Shown piece after piece: positions 49,303-60,000 of a stretch of 60,000 nucleotides of DNA (the first letter of the stretch is position 1; every line of letters starts with the position of its first letter). The notes under the pieces are model-generated. The model did not search any database and had not been told where the DNA came from. It was given only the letters and a program-made list of their open reading frames with translations. The DNA comes from Tubiluchus corallicola (Eukaryota > Priapulida > Priapulimorpha > Priapulimorphida > Tubiluchidae), in NCBI GenBank assembly GCA_030141605.1, contig JAQGDQ010000026.1, positions 250,001-310,000 on the forward strand, read 5' to 3'. The position numbers and the translations under genes were made by a program.

Positions 49303-50721
49303 TGTGAGCATGAAAACATAGACGAAAAGCTGAAAGCAGAAAATAGTAATAGCAAGATACGCTTAGACAACATGAAAAGGGCAAGAGAATTGATTAAATG
49401 AATAACTAATTAGAATTCACGTCCACTTGAAAATCTTAAGAGAAACATAAACAAAATTCCAAACCATATAAACATTTATAATTAAATACAACAGAACCTT
49501 ATTAAAATTTAAATGTTTGTAAATTTACCACTGATGATGACAGCAGCAGCTTATTGAAACGTTTGGCATGATTTTAACTTTTTAATGTAAAAGTTTTAAT
49601 AAAGTTGTGTTGTTTTTAACTATAAATGAAGTGCCCATATAAATATAATGGTAGGTATTTATTCTTATGATGTTTTGATATTTTTATTATTCAATTCGTT
49701 AAGTTTATTTCGCAGGAATAAATATTATATTGAGAATATCCAAACCAATACATTGACAAAAGTTCTAACTGAACAATAACTGCTTGCTTAATGACTCACG
49801 ATTTGCAATGTCTTATTTTAACAGCATTTTTTTATTTGCCTCAAAGCAATTTTTCTTTAACAACAACTTTTTTACTTAATCTGAAACATTAAATTACTGC
49901 TCGTTGCATTATTCTGTCCCGACTGACAGTAATGCTAAAGAATGCACTCTGTTAAGCACCGGTTTTACATCACCTGAATATGAATGCATTGTGCAAACTT
50001 TCTACAAAGGAAATCTGCCTACAATCTGCTGAAGTAATAACTAGTGTCTAGGTTAAATTGTCCCAAGGCATGGTTAGCCCCGTCGGACTTTATAATTAAC
50101 CACCTTCACCCACAACATGCATTATTTACACTAAACAGGGGATTTACAGATGCATGTGTTGCTAAGATGACGCGGCTTGAAAGAAAAGCAATTAAACATA
50201 GGTAAGAAAGATAGTTCTAACATCTAAAACACAGTTCTAACATCACTGTTTTCCCAAGGGTGCTGTCATCATGTTTACTTATTTGTTCATACACGCTTCC
50301 AATATTCAGCTGCTACCTGTATGTGTATCAGACCGGCAGTTTGATCTACGTCGACATTTTATATGGCAAAAAGAACAGGCGCAATATGTGCCTACTAAAT
50401 AATATGTTTAAGAAAACTGATACGTTGAAAATGTGTGAAGAAATTTTCCGCAGTACTGCAGCAAAGTTAAAATTAACAATAGTTAACTAGTTAAATTGAA
50501 AAAATTAAGTTTTATGTAAATATTAAACTGAGAGTTTGAATTAATGTAAAATAAATATAGTCTATTGGATATTTAATTTATTTTTCAGATATTTTAACGT
50601 GAAGTCAAGAACATCACTGATGATAATGACAGCGATATATTGAATTAGTGATGCTCACTTGCTAAATATTGTGCTTTGTGAATTTTTGCAGATAGATCGC
50701 TTTATAAACTTATAGACTAAT
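49303..50721. other. Upstream region of the plus-strand gene
   Basis: AT-rich. It must contain the promoter of the 50.7-kb gene if exon 1 is right. A frame at 50260-50490 (76 codons, with a Cys/Tyr-rich start) is not recognised and is probably chance. Confidence 0.4.
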
Positions 50722-50757
50722 ATGCCTCGGTTTTTAGCAAACGATCACTTGCGAATG
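50722..50757 (+). CDS. Plus-strand gene, exon 1 (tentative)
   Basis: Twelve codons from ATG (MPRFLANDHLRM) to a donor GTATGA, phase 0. Chosen because it fits the phase of exon 2 and is the nearest suitable ATG; another start is possible. Confidence 0.4.
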
Positions 50758-53700
50758 GTATGATTGGTATTTAAAGTACTTTATATACATAATTTATTTA
50801 TTTAATGATTATGTAAATATTTTCTACAGTTGTGTTTCTTTTCTTGTTTTTCACTTTAAATAAGCTGTCTGGCATTCTAATGTTGTGTCTGGCTTATTAG
50901 GTTTACAAATTGTTTTCCCTGTTAAACCGGTCTGGATTAATTCAGAACTATTAAAGAAATTTGTTATTACAAAAAACTTGTCACATTATCACACCATAAA
51001 TGATATGTTTTCTAAGAATAAATAAAATTCTTTAACCTATTGATTGTTTTTTTTTCAAAGCACACTTAATACCTAAGGCACAAATTGAGGTGCACTTCTG
51101 TTAAGTTTTAGAGGCAGTGCAGCACCTGGTTCTTATGCACTAATTGTGATTGTGCTTATGTTTCAAAAGTCCTAAAGTGGGACACCATGTATGATCCTGA
51201 AGGTGTAATTTTCTAGAGAGTATTTGGCCTGCTAATCTTGCAGTGCTGGCACAGTGTTAACAAAGGAAGGAGGTGTGATTTACTGCATTTGAATGACCTG
51301 AAAGAGTACATACATGTGTCATTGTCTGAGTCATTCATATTAAGTAAAGCAACTTCCGTGGCTTCCTTTTTTTATTGACTAGCAAAAGATAGTTGTTCCA
51401 GTTTATTTAAACAATTTGTAGTAAGTTTACTTCAGGCTTTGTAAATGTCGGTAAAATATAGCACGAATAAAAAATATTCAAGACGGGTGCGGGCGAGTAA
51501 GAGAGTGACTCTCTCTGAGGGGGTCCCATAATATCATTAGCCTAGGGGCCCCAAAACATCATAATCCAGCCCTGTTTACTGTAATTGTGCATGCCTCATC
51601 TGAGATCTGTTAACTTGGGTTGCAATCTTAAGCAGTTTTTCAGCTATTTGAGTTGTGTGTCATCTGTCTGGTAATCCTCATAGTATAATTTTTTATGGAA
51701 ATAAGATAAAATATGAATAAAAGAAAATCATATTTGTATGCTATTAGCAAATTAAGGTGAGAACCTTTATACACTCACAGTGAACGGGTGTACTACCATT
51801 ATTACATTTTATTGCAAACCAACATTCAAATAATAACATACATGCTTGGGTAACATCTCATATACTTAGGTAATTTATAGGACAGTTTGTCAGTCATTTA
51901 ATAGTCAGTCCTATTACCTCCTACCTACCTTCCTAGTGCTCTTGTTACTCTTAAGACATACTGTTAAAGATGAACACTGCTAGTGTTGCAGCCAATAGCA
52001 CCATCATACTTGCAATGCTGCTTATGCTACCATTATGGCTTCCATTATTGTAGCAACTGCTGCTAGTGTATCTGGAATCATTGCTTAGATAGGTAAATAG
52101 GTAGTTAGGAGTCTATAAGTGTCCACTGCCCATTTGATGCTTAAGTTGCCAATGCCCGTATGTCACATAGTGCCTTTGAAAGTCACTATTACAAGGAAAG
52201 GCAAACTGCCCCCGTGTGCACTAACATTAATTGAGTTTCAACTGACTGGCGGTTGGTACAACAGCTGTGATTGGCTAAACATATGAGCACTACATTAGCA
52301 AAGTGTATGTCTAAGGTTTAGGTGGCACTCATAGTGTTCAGGTACATGTCTTAAGCAAAGCCAAAGTGTGGTACTTGAATTCATCTTAGCGGGAGACTTA
52401 CGACATGACTTGAATTGCATTTACGTCCTACAACTAGGCTTGCCATATGCCAGCAGTCGTCCAAGTGGTGTTGTACGCTTTGTACCCGAGTCTAGGATGG
52501 GTAACTACAGATGAGCACATTGGTTTCATTGGTTTAATTCTCTTAGTTTCTTTTTTTAGTTATTCACTACATGTTCACTGATGTAAACAACATATTACCT
52601 GTATTGAAATGATTGGGTTAGTATAGGTATCCTGTGTTTCAGGCTTTGGAGGACAAAAAAGGACTCGTGTCTTCTTTAGCTGTAATACCACCTAAGTGCA
52701 TGAATTCCTCTAAAAGTATTGGTAGAAATACGGACCTTTCAAATGTGATGTTGCATCAGCGATTCTGGCTTTCTGGTAAAAATTGTTCGTTAGATAGCTC
52801 TATCTGTTTGTTGATTAAACATAGTTAATCTTGAAATTGTTATAGCAAAAGTATAGTTTCACTGTGAGCAAACTGCAGAATAAATGTTACATACCAATTT
52901 AAAGTGTACTTGGATATTTTTAATGGAGTGAAATCAACTATGCAGAACAGGTTTTTCCAGTCCACCATTTAAATTGCGCAGTACTTCAATTTTTGTGACG
53001 TTTGTTAAATAACTCTTTGGCGATAGTATTAATGTATGGTGTTAGCCATTCGTTGTGTAAGTTTTGCAAATCAAGTAAAAAGACATACTTCAGACAATGG
53101 CAAAGACTAAGTGAATTGGGACTTGCCTGTCTGAAACGTGACAATTCTGCGATTTATGCTAGGGCAACAGTATAAGCCAGTAAGCTAGAGAGAGGATAAC
53201 CTTGTGACATAAAACAGAACATTGGGTCACCACTGTACATCAACCAAAGTGGCATGGATGTTGAACAGGAGAAAATTTTCACCTGAAACACTATAGGGCA
53301 AACTTTACATTTTTACTTTGCAGTGAACAGTTGAATCATTGCTGAAAAGAAGAGCAATTGTCCTGGTAGTGCCAAAACACTATTACCAAGATCAGTAACT
53401 ACAAAAATAGCAATAACTGGCTTTTTTCATTGAGTATGCACATGCCTGAACTTACTATATTATGCATCAAATAACTGTACATGGTATGGAAATGGACATT
53501 CTTTACAAATGTATAATTTTGTTGGCATCTTAGTCATTTACCATTCTCAGTTAAAATTAATTTTTTTCTCGTGTGTTTATAATATTATTTTGTGTACATT
53601 TTCAGTGGAGCAGTATGATTTAGATGATGTATTAGACTTGTCAAACATTAAAGAACAGCTGATTGAAGTTATGGAAAACAACAGTGTGAAATTGCTTGAG

Positions 53701-56700
53701 GATTATAACAGGTATTTTAGGTTTGTGCTTTACTATTTTACATTTGCAGTGTTTTGGTGAGTTTACATTGAACAATAACTAAGAAGTTGCTAACTAATTG
53801 AATGAACATAAATTGAATTTATACTGAATCTAGATCCATCAGTATCTACGAGTCTATATCGGATCCTGAGCAGAATCTTGAAGCGCAAACCTACATCCAG
53901 ACCTGATCCAAACTTAAATATTATTCCCTTATTATTAAAGTGCAAGCACTTGAACCTCTTGTTGCTGTTATGGATAACAAAGAAGTCTCTTCACTGCATC
54001 ATATTTCTTGTTGGAATTACAGGCTTTATTACAATTTGTGTGCAGATTTATTGAAACAGATGCAAAAGCATTGTCTTAAGCATCATTAACATTCTTATCA
54101 TTGTTATTATCTTATAATTATATTTTGCTATAGCCTAAAGACTTTGCTGCATCTGGGTTTCTTTTAGTCAGTTGTGTCAGGTCTGATCTGGATGCTTGCT
54201 AGCTTTAGGGGCTAGATTTGGGTATCAAGGACTGGTTCTGTCCCAGCACTAATTCTCTTATTAAAGGATTAGTTTACCGTGTTTCTGAATTATTTCTTTA
54301 ACATATCGTAGTCTTTTTTCTTCTCTTCTCATGTTTTTGCTCTCTGCTGTCTATAAAATATATTGTACTTTACTTTTAGCTATTGTGGTATTCGTCAAAG
54401 AAGTAATGGATTAATTGAGCTTGTGTCAAATTGTGATTTATCCTCACCATTTGTGATAAATGACAGTAATGACAGCTGCGTGGACTATGACAGCAACGAT
54501 GTGGAGGCGGTACTACCTGAGTATTTTGAGAAGAAAGATGTTAGCCTGCTAACTCCAGAGCTTAAGCTGATAGGTAGTAGTTTGTTATATAAAAAATTGG
54601 TATACATTCTCTGCTGGCTAGAGGCCTCCTGTTTGTCAGTTTGAAACGCAAGTGTTTGTCAAGTAACGTTTACATTTTGTATTTCACTAAACTATTATTT
54701 ATTTTATGTTTGTATTTTTTTACAGTTATATTTATACTTTATATATTTATATTTGTATTACTTTTTTATTTTTACATAATTTTTTTAGTATAATGTTATT
54801 TTGTTTTCATCAGTCTATTTTGATTTACTTTTTTCGAAAAAACAAAAGTCAAATGGATTCTTGATATTTATTATGTGAGAAAGTCTTGTACTTAATTTTT
54901 TTGTGAAGCAGCTTAAAGTCGATTGGTCAAAGGAAAACCGGCTTTTAACATTAAATTGTTGTGCTGGAAAATGTGTTGTTTTGCATTATTCCATTGTCAT
55001 AAAAATATCTGATATTTACACTATAGTATACTGTACGTATACGACTTTATATAATTGCTTTTATAAATTGCGAGGCACTTTGATGTAACATTCTATTTTC
55101 GTGTAACTTCTAGTAAAGACTCACTTCAATATTCATTTCAGGCAATTTGCAATTTTTGGAGGAATTGTTAGTAATGGACACACTTTCTGAGTTCCTCGAT
55201 AGACCAGATTGTTTTGAAATTTGCAGAAAGTTGCTGCCGTGTGCAGTAGAAGATCCATTCTTGGCCGATAATGGCATTTTGCGTACAGCAGAGATGATGT
55301 TAGGGTGAAATTTTGACTATTTTTCTAGATATTCAATTTTATATGTACTTAAAAGTTTTATATAACTATCTTATTTTAAGGACAATTCACTTTAATGATA
55401 TTGAACTGTTCGATGATGAATTGTTGACTTTGCCTTAAAAGAATTATTTCTTTTTTATGATAACTTTTTGACCTTTTATCACTGTGTTCTAAGAAAGCTG
55501 CTAGTAAAGTCAATGTCCTATACTGTGGATTGTAGAACAGTGAGTATGAAGTGCTCACCAAGCTCAAACAAGACATTCAGTCATACCTTCAAAAAAATTC
55601 CACTAAAACAGTCCACACAGGGACATGTTTCGAATTTAAATTTATCTGCATGCCGTACACTTATCTAATGCGTGCTTGTTTTGCAAACGTAATTAGATTA
55701 CACTAAAATGCAGGTTGTGCGCATGAGAATGTTAACAACTCAGATAAATGACTGCTGAGTCACCTGTGATACTAAAGTTACATGTATTGCATTTTTTTAA
55801 CTTTGGAAGTAGTGTATCACATACAAAAGGTAATGGTATCACAGATAAATAAGCCATACGTTAGACAAGTTACTTTTATTATACGAACGCTATTAAACTA
55901 TTGCACTTTACTTAAAAACTTTTCGCAAGCAGTTTACTGAGTGTTAAGAGACTTGGCTTTATAAATAAACTATATGCATTGTATTAACAGAAAATGCAAC
56001 TTGATAGGTCATTTTGGTCTATAAATCCACCCGTTTTACAAAATCCATTTAACTTCGCACCAGTGTGGATGGGCATACACTGTATTTAGCAGTTTGACTT
56101 CCGAGAATCTGCTAGGTCCTAATGCACACCTGTCTGTCAACTATTATGAGGTTATCTTTATTATTACTAGCGTATTCTCACCTTGCTACTTAAAAGTAAC
56201 ATTGCTTGAATACAGGACACAACTACTTTTGTACAGCGAATTGTGCATACAATTTGTTCTTGAAGTAAATGATGTCTAGACCAGAAAGTTTTCACCTGAA
56301 AGCACAATTATTCTGAGACTTGTCTTGTAGGGCTATAAAGCTAGTCAGCCTGGAGCATTAAAATATACCATTGTTTACCGTGAATCTGTATCAGAGAAAA
56401 TGAAAGACTTTGGTGTAGTCGCTGAAGTTCTCAACCTTTTTGGGCCCACGGATCAGTTTGCTTTCCAAATAAAATACTATGAACTATACTTGGCTTTAGC
56501 CAAAGAAGCATTGCTCTTGGTAACTTTGACAATTAATAAAGGACGAGGAGCAAAAATTTTACTGAAACGGTGTTTCTGTTAGAATACCGTAATTGTTTTT
56601 TATACTTTGCAGTCATACAAATCACGTTCCATTCTTTGACAGAACCTTCACCTAATTCACAAGAAAGTAAAAAAATGTTTTTTTAGCAAGTTGCATTACC

Positions 56701-59422
56701 CCCGCCCAGAAAGTATCCAATGGACCACTAGCTTGAAACAGCTGGCTGTAGGGTTAGTAATTTCTAATTTGACTGAAGAGTCAGTGTTTTGTTTACATTG
56801 ATTAGTAGCACAATATGAGCTACTGGCAAAGAACTGGCTGGACATACCTAACAATGAATGAAGGTTTCAGAATTGTAACACAAACTCTTTCTCAATAGCC
56901 AGCATAGATCTATTCCTTTGGGTTAAATTTTTTGCCCTATTTGTACTTTATTTGAGCTGTGTCAAAAGACAATTTTATCTATGTTATTTTGTTTAGTAAG
57001 GATACTTTCTATTTTGTTTAGTAAGGATACTTTTGGTGAACAGCCTGACAGCGACAAGTCATCTGTTGCTACAGGCAAGATACGCCATTGTGAGCAGTTT
57101 GTGCAGCAGCCACTTCCTACTTTTGAGGTTTGTTAATCTGTAGCATCCATTTTAATGTCATTATAAAGCCAAAGAACTCAAAACATGAGTTTTTATAAAT
57201 CTTTAAAATACAGAGAGAAATCTGTAGGTTGGTTACTTTCTTCAGCCTGCCTATGTAAAATGAACTAGACAATTTAATTTGGTCACCATTTTCAATTATA
57301 GTGGAATTTAGGTGATCAGGCCCAGATTTGTGTACGATTAATAAATTTATGAACTTAGGTGACACCGCTAAGACAGTGTTGTAAATCATATTCACGAATC
57401 TGCCTTTCGGTGCAGATACATCTTGCTAGTAGTTCGATGTTAGCTGGTATTCAAAAAAGCTGTCTCAGACCATGGCTTGAGTAAAAGCATTTTGTTAGTA
57501 GCATTTTCTTACTAGTCACCTGTAATTTTATAAACTGTATCTTTCAGTCTATAATGTTCTGCATCATTTTGAATTATGATTATCGAGGTATAAGAGTGAG
57601 GACATAACACATTTTACTATAATTTTCCTAGGAACCAAATGGAGAGCACTTGCTTTTGCTGGAGCAAGTTGATGATTCTGAAAATATTTCCAGTGTCTTA
57701 GTCTTTGGTGAAATTTTGCATGATGTGCACCCAGATATTGATATAATTCAAACGCTTTTAGAAAGTGAGCTTCAGGAAGGTAGGTAATCAAATAATTTTG
57801 TCTATTATTAGTTTTTACCTTTTTAAGTTTGTTTGATAAAAGTGTCTGAGTTGTTCTTCATCTAACTGATTTTGCAAATATTAATTTTTTAGGATGTTTT
57901 TCTGCAAAGTTTTAACAGTTGTAATTTTATTCAGAATTATTAAAAGATTTTGAATGTTTGTTAGATGATGTAAAATAGCTATTACATTATCACTCTTTCA
58001 ATGTTTTTTATGTTGTGTATTTTGACTTTGTTATAAAAATTGCTTGTCATATTGCTAATAATGGCTGTTTAAAGTTACATTCAGAGAAGAAATATCTTAA
58101 AAGGATCTGCAGGAATAATGATTTTGTTCCATCACTGCATGCTAATCATTTTTAATAATTTTAGTAATCAATTGTAATATAGATTACAAACAGATATGTG
58201 TTAAAGAAAACACTGCAGCCAATCTTGCAAAGCTAGAAAACTTTTCTGATCAAAAACGTCAGTCTACAAGTCTGAATCTCCAAGCTTTAGATATCACAAG
58301 TAAGTAGTATTTGTAATTTAATTGTTATTTATTTCTGTAATCATAGTTCAAGATTTTTAGTTGATAATTAACTCACTTTGTTCATGCTAGAGTAATTACG
58401 GATGACAGAGTAATAATGGGTAATTAGTTAATATCTGGTCATTTCAAGATTATTGATTAATGATGAAATAAACCTACTGTGGATTAAGTCTAAATTTAAA
58501 CCAGACACATTTGAATTAAAAGTCCTTTAATTTGTGTGCAATTTGTTGCAGTTGGTTACTCATAACAATAGTCTTAATTAATTAAGTAGTGGGTTACCTG
58601 TAACCAATAGTCTTGCTTGTTACATAACTATTTTGTAGGCAGCTACTAACGTTTCATGGCATTGTTTACGTACTGAAATAGTTTAATGAGTAAAAGAGAT
58701 GATTTATTAATAGTTAAACTCTGTTTTTCAACTATCTAACAACAGTTATTCTTAAGAGATAATTAAAATGGTATAACAGTACTTTTACTGTTTCATCAAA
58801 ATTGCGCTTGTCAGGTACGTGGCTGTACTTGACTAACTGCTGGCAAAAGAACTGTCTGCAAAACTTATAAGAATCTTTTTGGTTAACTGTGATCTTTGTT
58901 GGTATACAGCTTCCTCATGCACTACATTTTTTTACGTACGAGTCGACATTATTTTTCCATATTTGGATTCTCATGATTTTACAAAGTATTGTGATAGTTG
59001 ATTAACAAAGTTTGTCTGTGTTTTGTCTGGCTGCACAGTGAAGCTGAGAGACTAAGGCACATGATCTTTGCCCGTTCAACTTTATTCAGACAATAGAAGT
59101 ACAATGACAGCTTTCTTTACTAATTGATATCAATATTAAAATTGGAATTCCATGCATAATGTTAATGAAGATGTGCGCTTAGCAGACGTGTGCTTACTTG
59201 CAGCTTTGGATATCGTATTTTAAAAGAGATGTACATTAAACATAGTTATCTTGTGGGCCTTGTTATAGGTGGTTCTCCATTAAAACCAACATTAGCTTCT
59301 GCTACTGATACTATCTTGTTAGAGTCGCCTTTGATGATGAGTGTTACTCCCAATGAACCATTTTTTGGCTTGTCAGATGATTTTGCATTAACTGCATCAC
59401 CTGATAACCACAAAACACTTGT
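50722..59422 (+). CDS. Multi-exon gene, 5' part, SHOC1-like candidate, runs off the right edge
   Basis: Model: join(50722..50757, 52643..52775, 53606..53711, 54380..54573, 55142..55304, 57022..57127, 57632..57779, 58183..58299, 59269..59422), 1157 nt, about 385 residues, continuing beyond 60000. Each intron is GT-AG and all eight junctions agree in phase, which chance would hardly give. The protein is acidic and Ser/Leu-rich, without recognised domain, signal peptide or membrane span. Notable segments: DLDDVLDLSNIKEQLIEVME, LQFLEELLVMDTLSEFLD, and ESPLMMSVTPNEPF near the end. Fast-evolving meiotic proteins look like this. Human UGCG has SHOC1 (C9orf84) as divergent neighbour as I recall, so SHOC1 is my best guess. 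Exon 1 is the least certain part. Confidence 0.72.
51475..51574 (-). mobile_element. Terminal fragment of a hAT/Zaphod-like DNA transposon
   Basis: Read on the minus strand it starts CAGGGCTGGATTATGATG and continues TTTGGGGCCCCTAGG, the style of end seen in hAT-group elements with a CAGGGC start. It then fades into GAGAGAGTCACTCTC. The partner end was not found. It lies in intron 1 of the plus-strand gene. Confidence 0.5.
52643..52775 (+). CDS. Plus-strand gene, exon 2
   Basis: 133 nt after GTTTCAG, encoding a segment with GLVSSLAVIPPKCM and ending TCTG before GTAAAA (phase 1). The in-frame stop just past the donor shows that the splice is needed. Confidence 0.7.
53606..53711 (+). CDS. Plus-strand gene, exon 3
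   Basis: 106 nt after TTTTCAG, encoding QYDLDDVLDLSNIKEQLIEV and LLEDYN, ending AACAG before GTATTT (phase 2). Probably helical and acidic. Confidence 0.78.
54380..54573 (+). CDS. Plus-strand gene, exon 4
   Basis: 194 nt after CTTTTAG, encoding an Asp/Asn/Ser-rich stretch (VINDSNDSCVDYDSND) and LLTPELKLI, ending ATAG before GTAGTA (phase 1). Confidence 0.78.
55142..55304 (+). CDS. Plus-strand gene, exon 5
   Basis: 163 nt after TTTCAG, encoding LQFLEELLVMDTLSEFLD and CAVEDPFLADNGILRTAEM, ending TTAGG before GTGAAA (phase 2). It is the most structured-looking segment of the protein. Confidence 0.78.
55381..55438 (+). CDS. Possible alternative terminal exon
   Basis: Follows TTTTAAG and continues exon 5 in phase (GG+G) for 18 codons (acidic, DIELFDDELLTLP) to TAA. 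If used instead of exon 6 it would end the protein early. There is no donor before the stop. It may also be a chance acceptor. Confidence 0.3.
56331..56582 (+). pseudogene. Unexplained open block inside intron 5
   Basis: Opens right after a CTTGTAG acceptor-like site and stays open for 83 codons to TAG, with an ATG at 56400. The translation (EKMKDFGVVAEVLNLFGP, ALAKEALLLVTLTINKGRGA) looks protein-like but belongs to no family I know. Its entry phase (0) does not fit exon 5 (phase 2), so it is not a regular exon of the host gene. It could be a relic of an inserted gene. Confidence 0.25.
56985..57034 (+). repeat. 25-bp tandem duplication over a 3' splice site
   Basis: TATTTTGTTTAGTAAGGATA followed by CTTTC/T occurs at 56985 and again at 57010, so the acceptor and the first exon bases of exon 6 exist twice. 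The upstream copy, if used, reads into an in-frame TAG within eight codons, so the downstream copy must serve for the full protein. Confidence 0.93.
57022..57127 (+). CDS. Plus-strand gene, exon 6
   Basis: 106 nt from the second TTTAG copy, encoding KDTFGEQPDSDKSSVATG and a Gln/Pro segment, ending GAG before GTTTGT (phase 0). Confidence 0.72.
57632..57779 (+). CDS. Plus-strand gene, exon 7
   Basis: 148 nt after TTTCCTAG, encoding GEHLLLLEQVDDSENISSVL and GEILHDVHPDIDIIQTLLE, ending GAAG before GTAGGT (phase 1). Confidence 0.8.
58183..58299 (+). CDS. Plus-strand gene, exon 8
   Basis: 117 nt after TAATATAG, encoding a Lys/Asn/Gln-rich stretch with NLAKLENFSDQKRQS, ending ACAA before GTAAGT (phase 1). 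Confidence 0.75.
59269..59422 (+). CDS. Plus-strand gene, exon 9 (last in window)
   Basis: 154 nt after TGTTATAG, encoding GSPLKPTLASATDTILLESP and NEPFFGLSDDFAL, ending CTTGT before GTAAGT (phase 2), so the gene continues past the window. Confidence 0.8.
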
Positions 59423-59559
59423 GTAAGTGGCATATGTGTATTCATTTGCATTTATTTGGCTTTAATTCTTTTAAACTTCACTCAAACTGTTTAAGTTCTG
59501 ATGTTCCCAGTGAATTCTTTGTTTGGTGCTAACAGTTGCCTCAGTCTGCTCATCCTTTT

Positions 59560-59935
59560 TCTTATTTTCAGTTTGATTCATTTGTCGATTCACTTTCTTA
59601 TTGATTGATTAACCAATTTATTCAGTTATTTGTTTGTTTACTAATTTTCATCATGCCAAAAGTTTGTTCATGTATTTACCTATTTTAACCATTCATTTAT
59701 TTATTTACTTAACCCATTACTTAATTGTCTATTTATTGATTTATTTATTTCTTAGTGCATTCATTCATTTGTTCATTTACTAGTTTGGCACAGTTGAATG
59801 CATAGTTTTCAGTCATTTATGCCTTCATTGATTATTTTATTTATTAATTCATTAATTTTTTCATTAATTTGCTAGATCTTCATCCACTCATTTATTTGTT
59901 GAATTATGAATACATTTAGTCATACATTCATGCTT
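59560..59935 (+). repeat. TTCATTTATT-type low-complexity repeat
   Basis: Diverged tandem units of TTTATT, TTCATT and TTTACT in the intron after exon 9. No coding content. Confidence 0.85.
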
Positions 59936-60000
59936 GGAAGTGGTGCTGACAAGGTATTGGCATAGCTGTGTATAGTTTTGTTGAGTTACTGCTGTGTTTA

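Overview
The window is a piece of an animal (metazoan) nuclear genome, most likely an invertebrate. It is AT-rich, its genes are split into small exons by long introns, and it is full of transposon debris. I cannot name the species. Two genes are certain and a third is well supported by its splicing pattern. There is no prokaryotic gene organisation, no CRISPR array and no rRNA gene.

Layout: (1) 1-4.7 kb is intergenic, with tRNA-derived SINE-like repeats and a 73-bp tandem duplication. (2) 4.9-9.8 kb, minus strand: NCBP2/CBP20, the small subunit of the nuclear cap-binding complex, four coding exons and 151 residues. Its second intron has the hallmarks of a U12-type (minor spliceosome) intron. 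(3) 10-15.4 kb is a transposon cluster: a hAT-like MITE and a decayed second copy, a deleted Ty3/Gypsy-type LTR retrotransposon with an intact-looking 3' LTR, and a Jockey/CR1-type LINE that has lost its catalytic core. (4) 18.4-43.8 kb, minus strand: UGCG (ceramide glucosyltransferase), nine coding exons and 398 residues, every exon junction phase-consistent. Its introns hold three copies of one MITE family, SINE relics, an 87-bp-period tandem repeat, a TIR-flanked telomere-like TTAGGG block, and a few unexplained short open frames. (5) 43.8-50.7 kb is the divergent intergenic region, with the UGCG promoter side, two decayed LINE fragments and a long hairpin. (6) 50.7 kb to the right edge, plus strand: a gene of at least nine exons (385 residues seen) running out of the window. 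I recognise no domain in it. Its head-to-head position beside UGCG, matching the human UGCG/SHOC1 arrangement as I recall it, makes SHOC1 (C9orf84, a meiotic crossover factor) the leading but unproven guess.

The genes do not form one pathway: NCBP2 acts in nuclear mRNA cap recognition, UGCG makes glucosylceramide at the Golgi, and the third may act in meiosis. The observations most worth following are the conserved-looking divergent pair UGCG/plus-strand gene, the duplicated 3' splice site and possible early-terminating exon in the plus-strand gene, the U12 intron in NCBP2, the telomere-like array inside an inverted-repeat element, the 33-bp-stem hairpin, and the orphan exon-like frames in UGCG intron 3.
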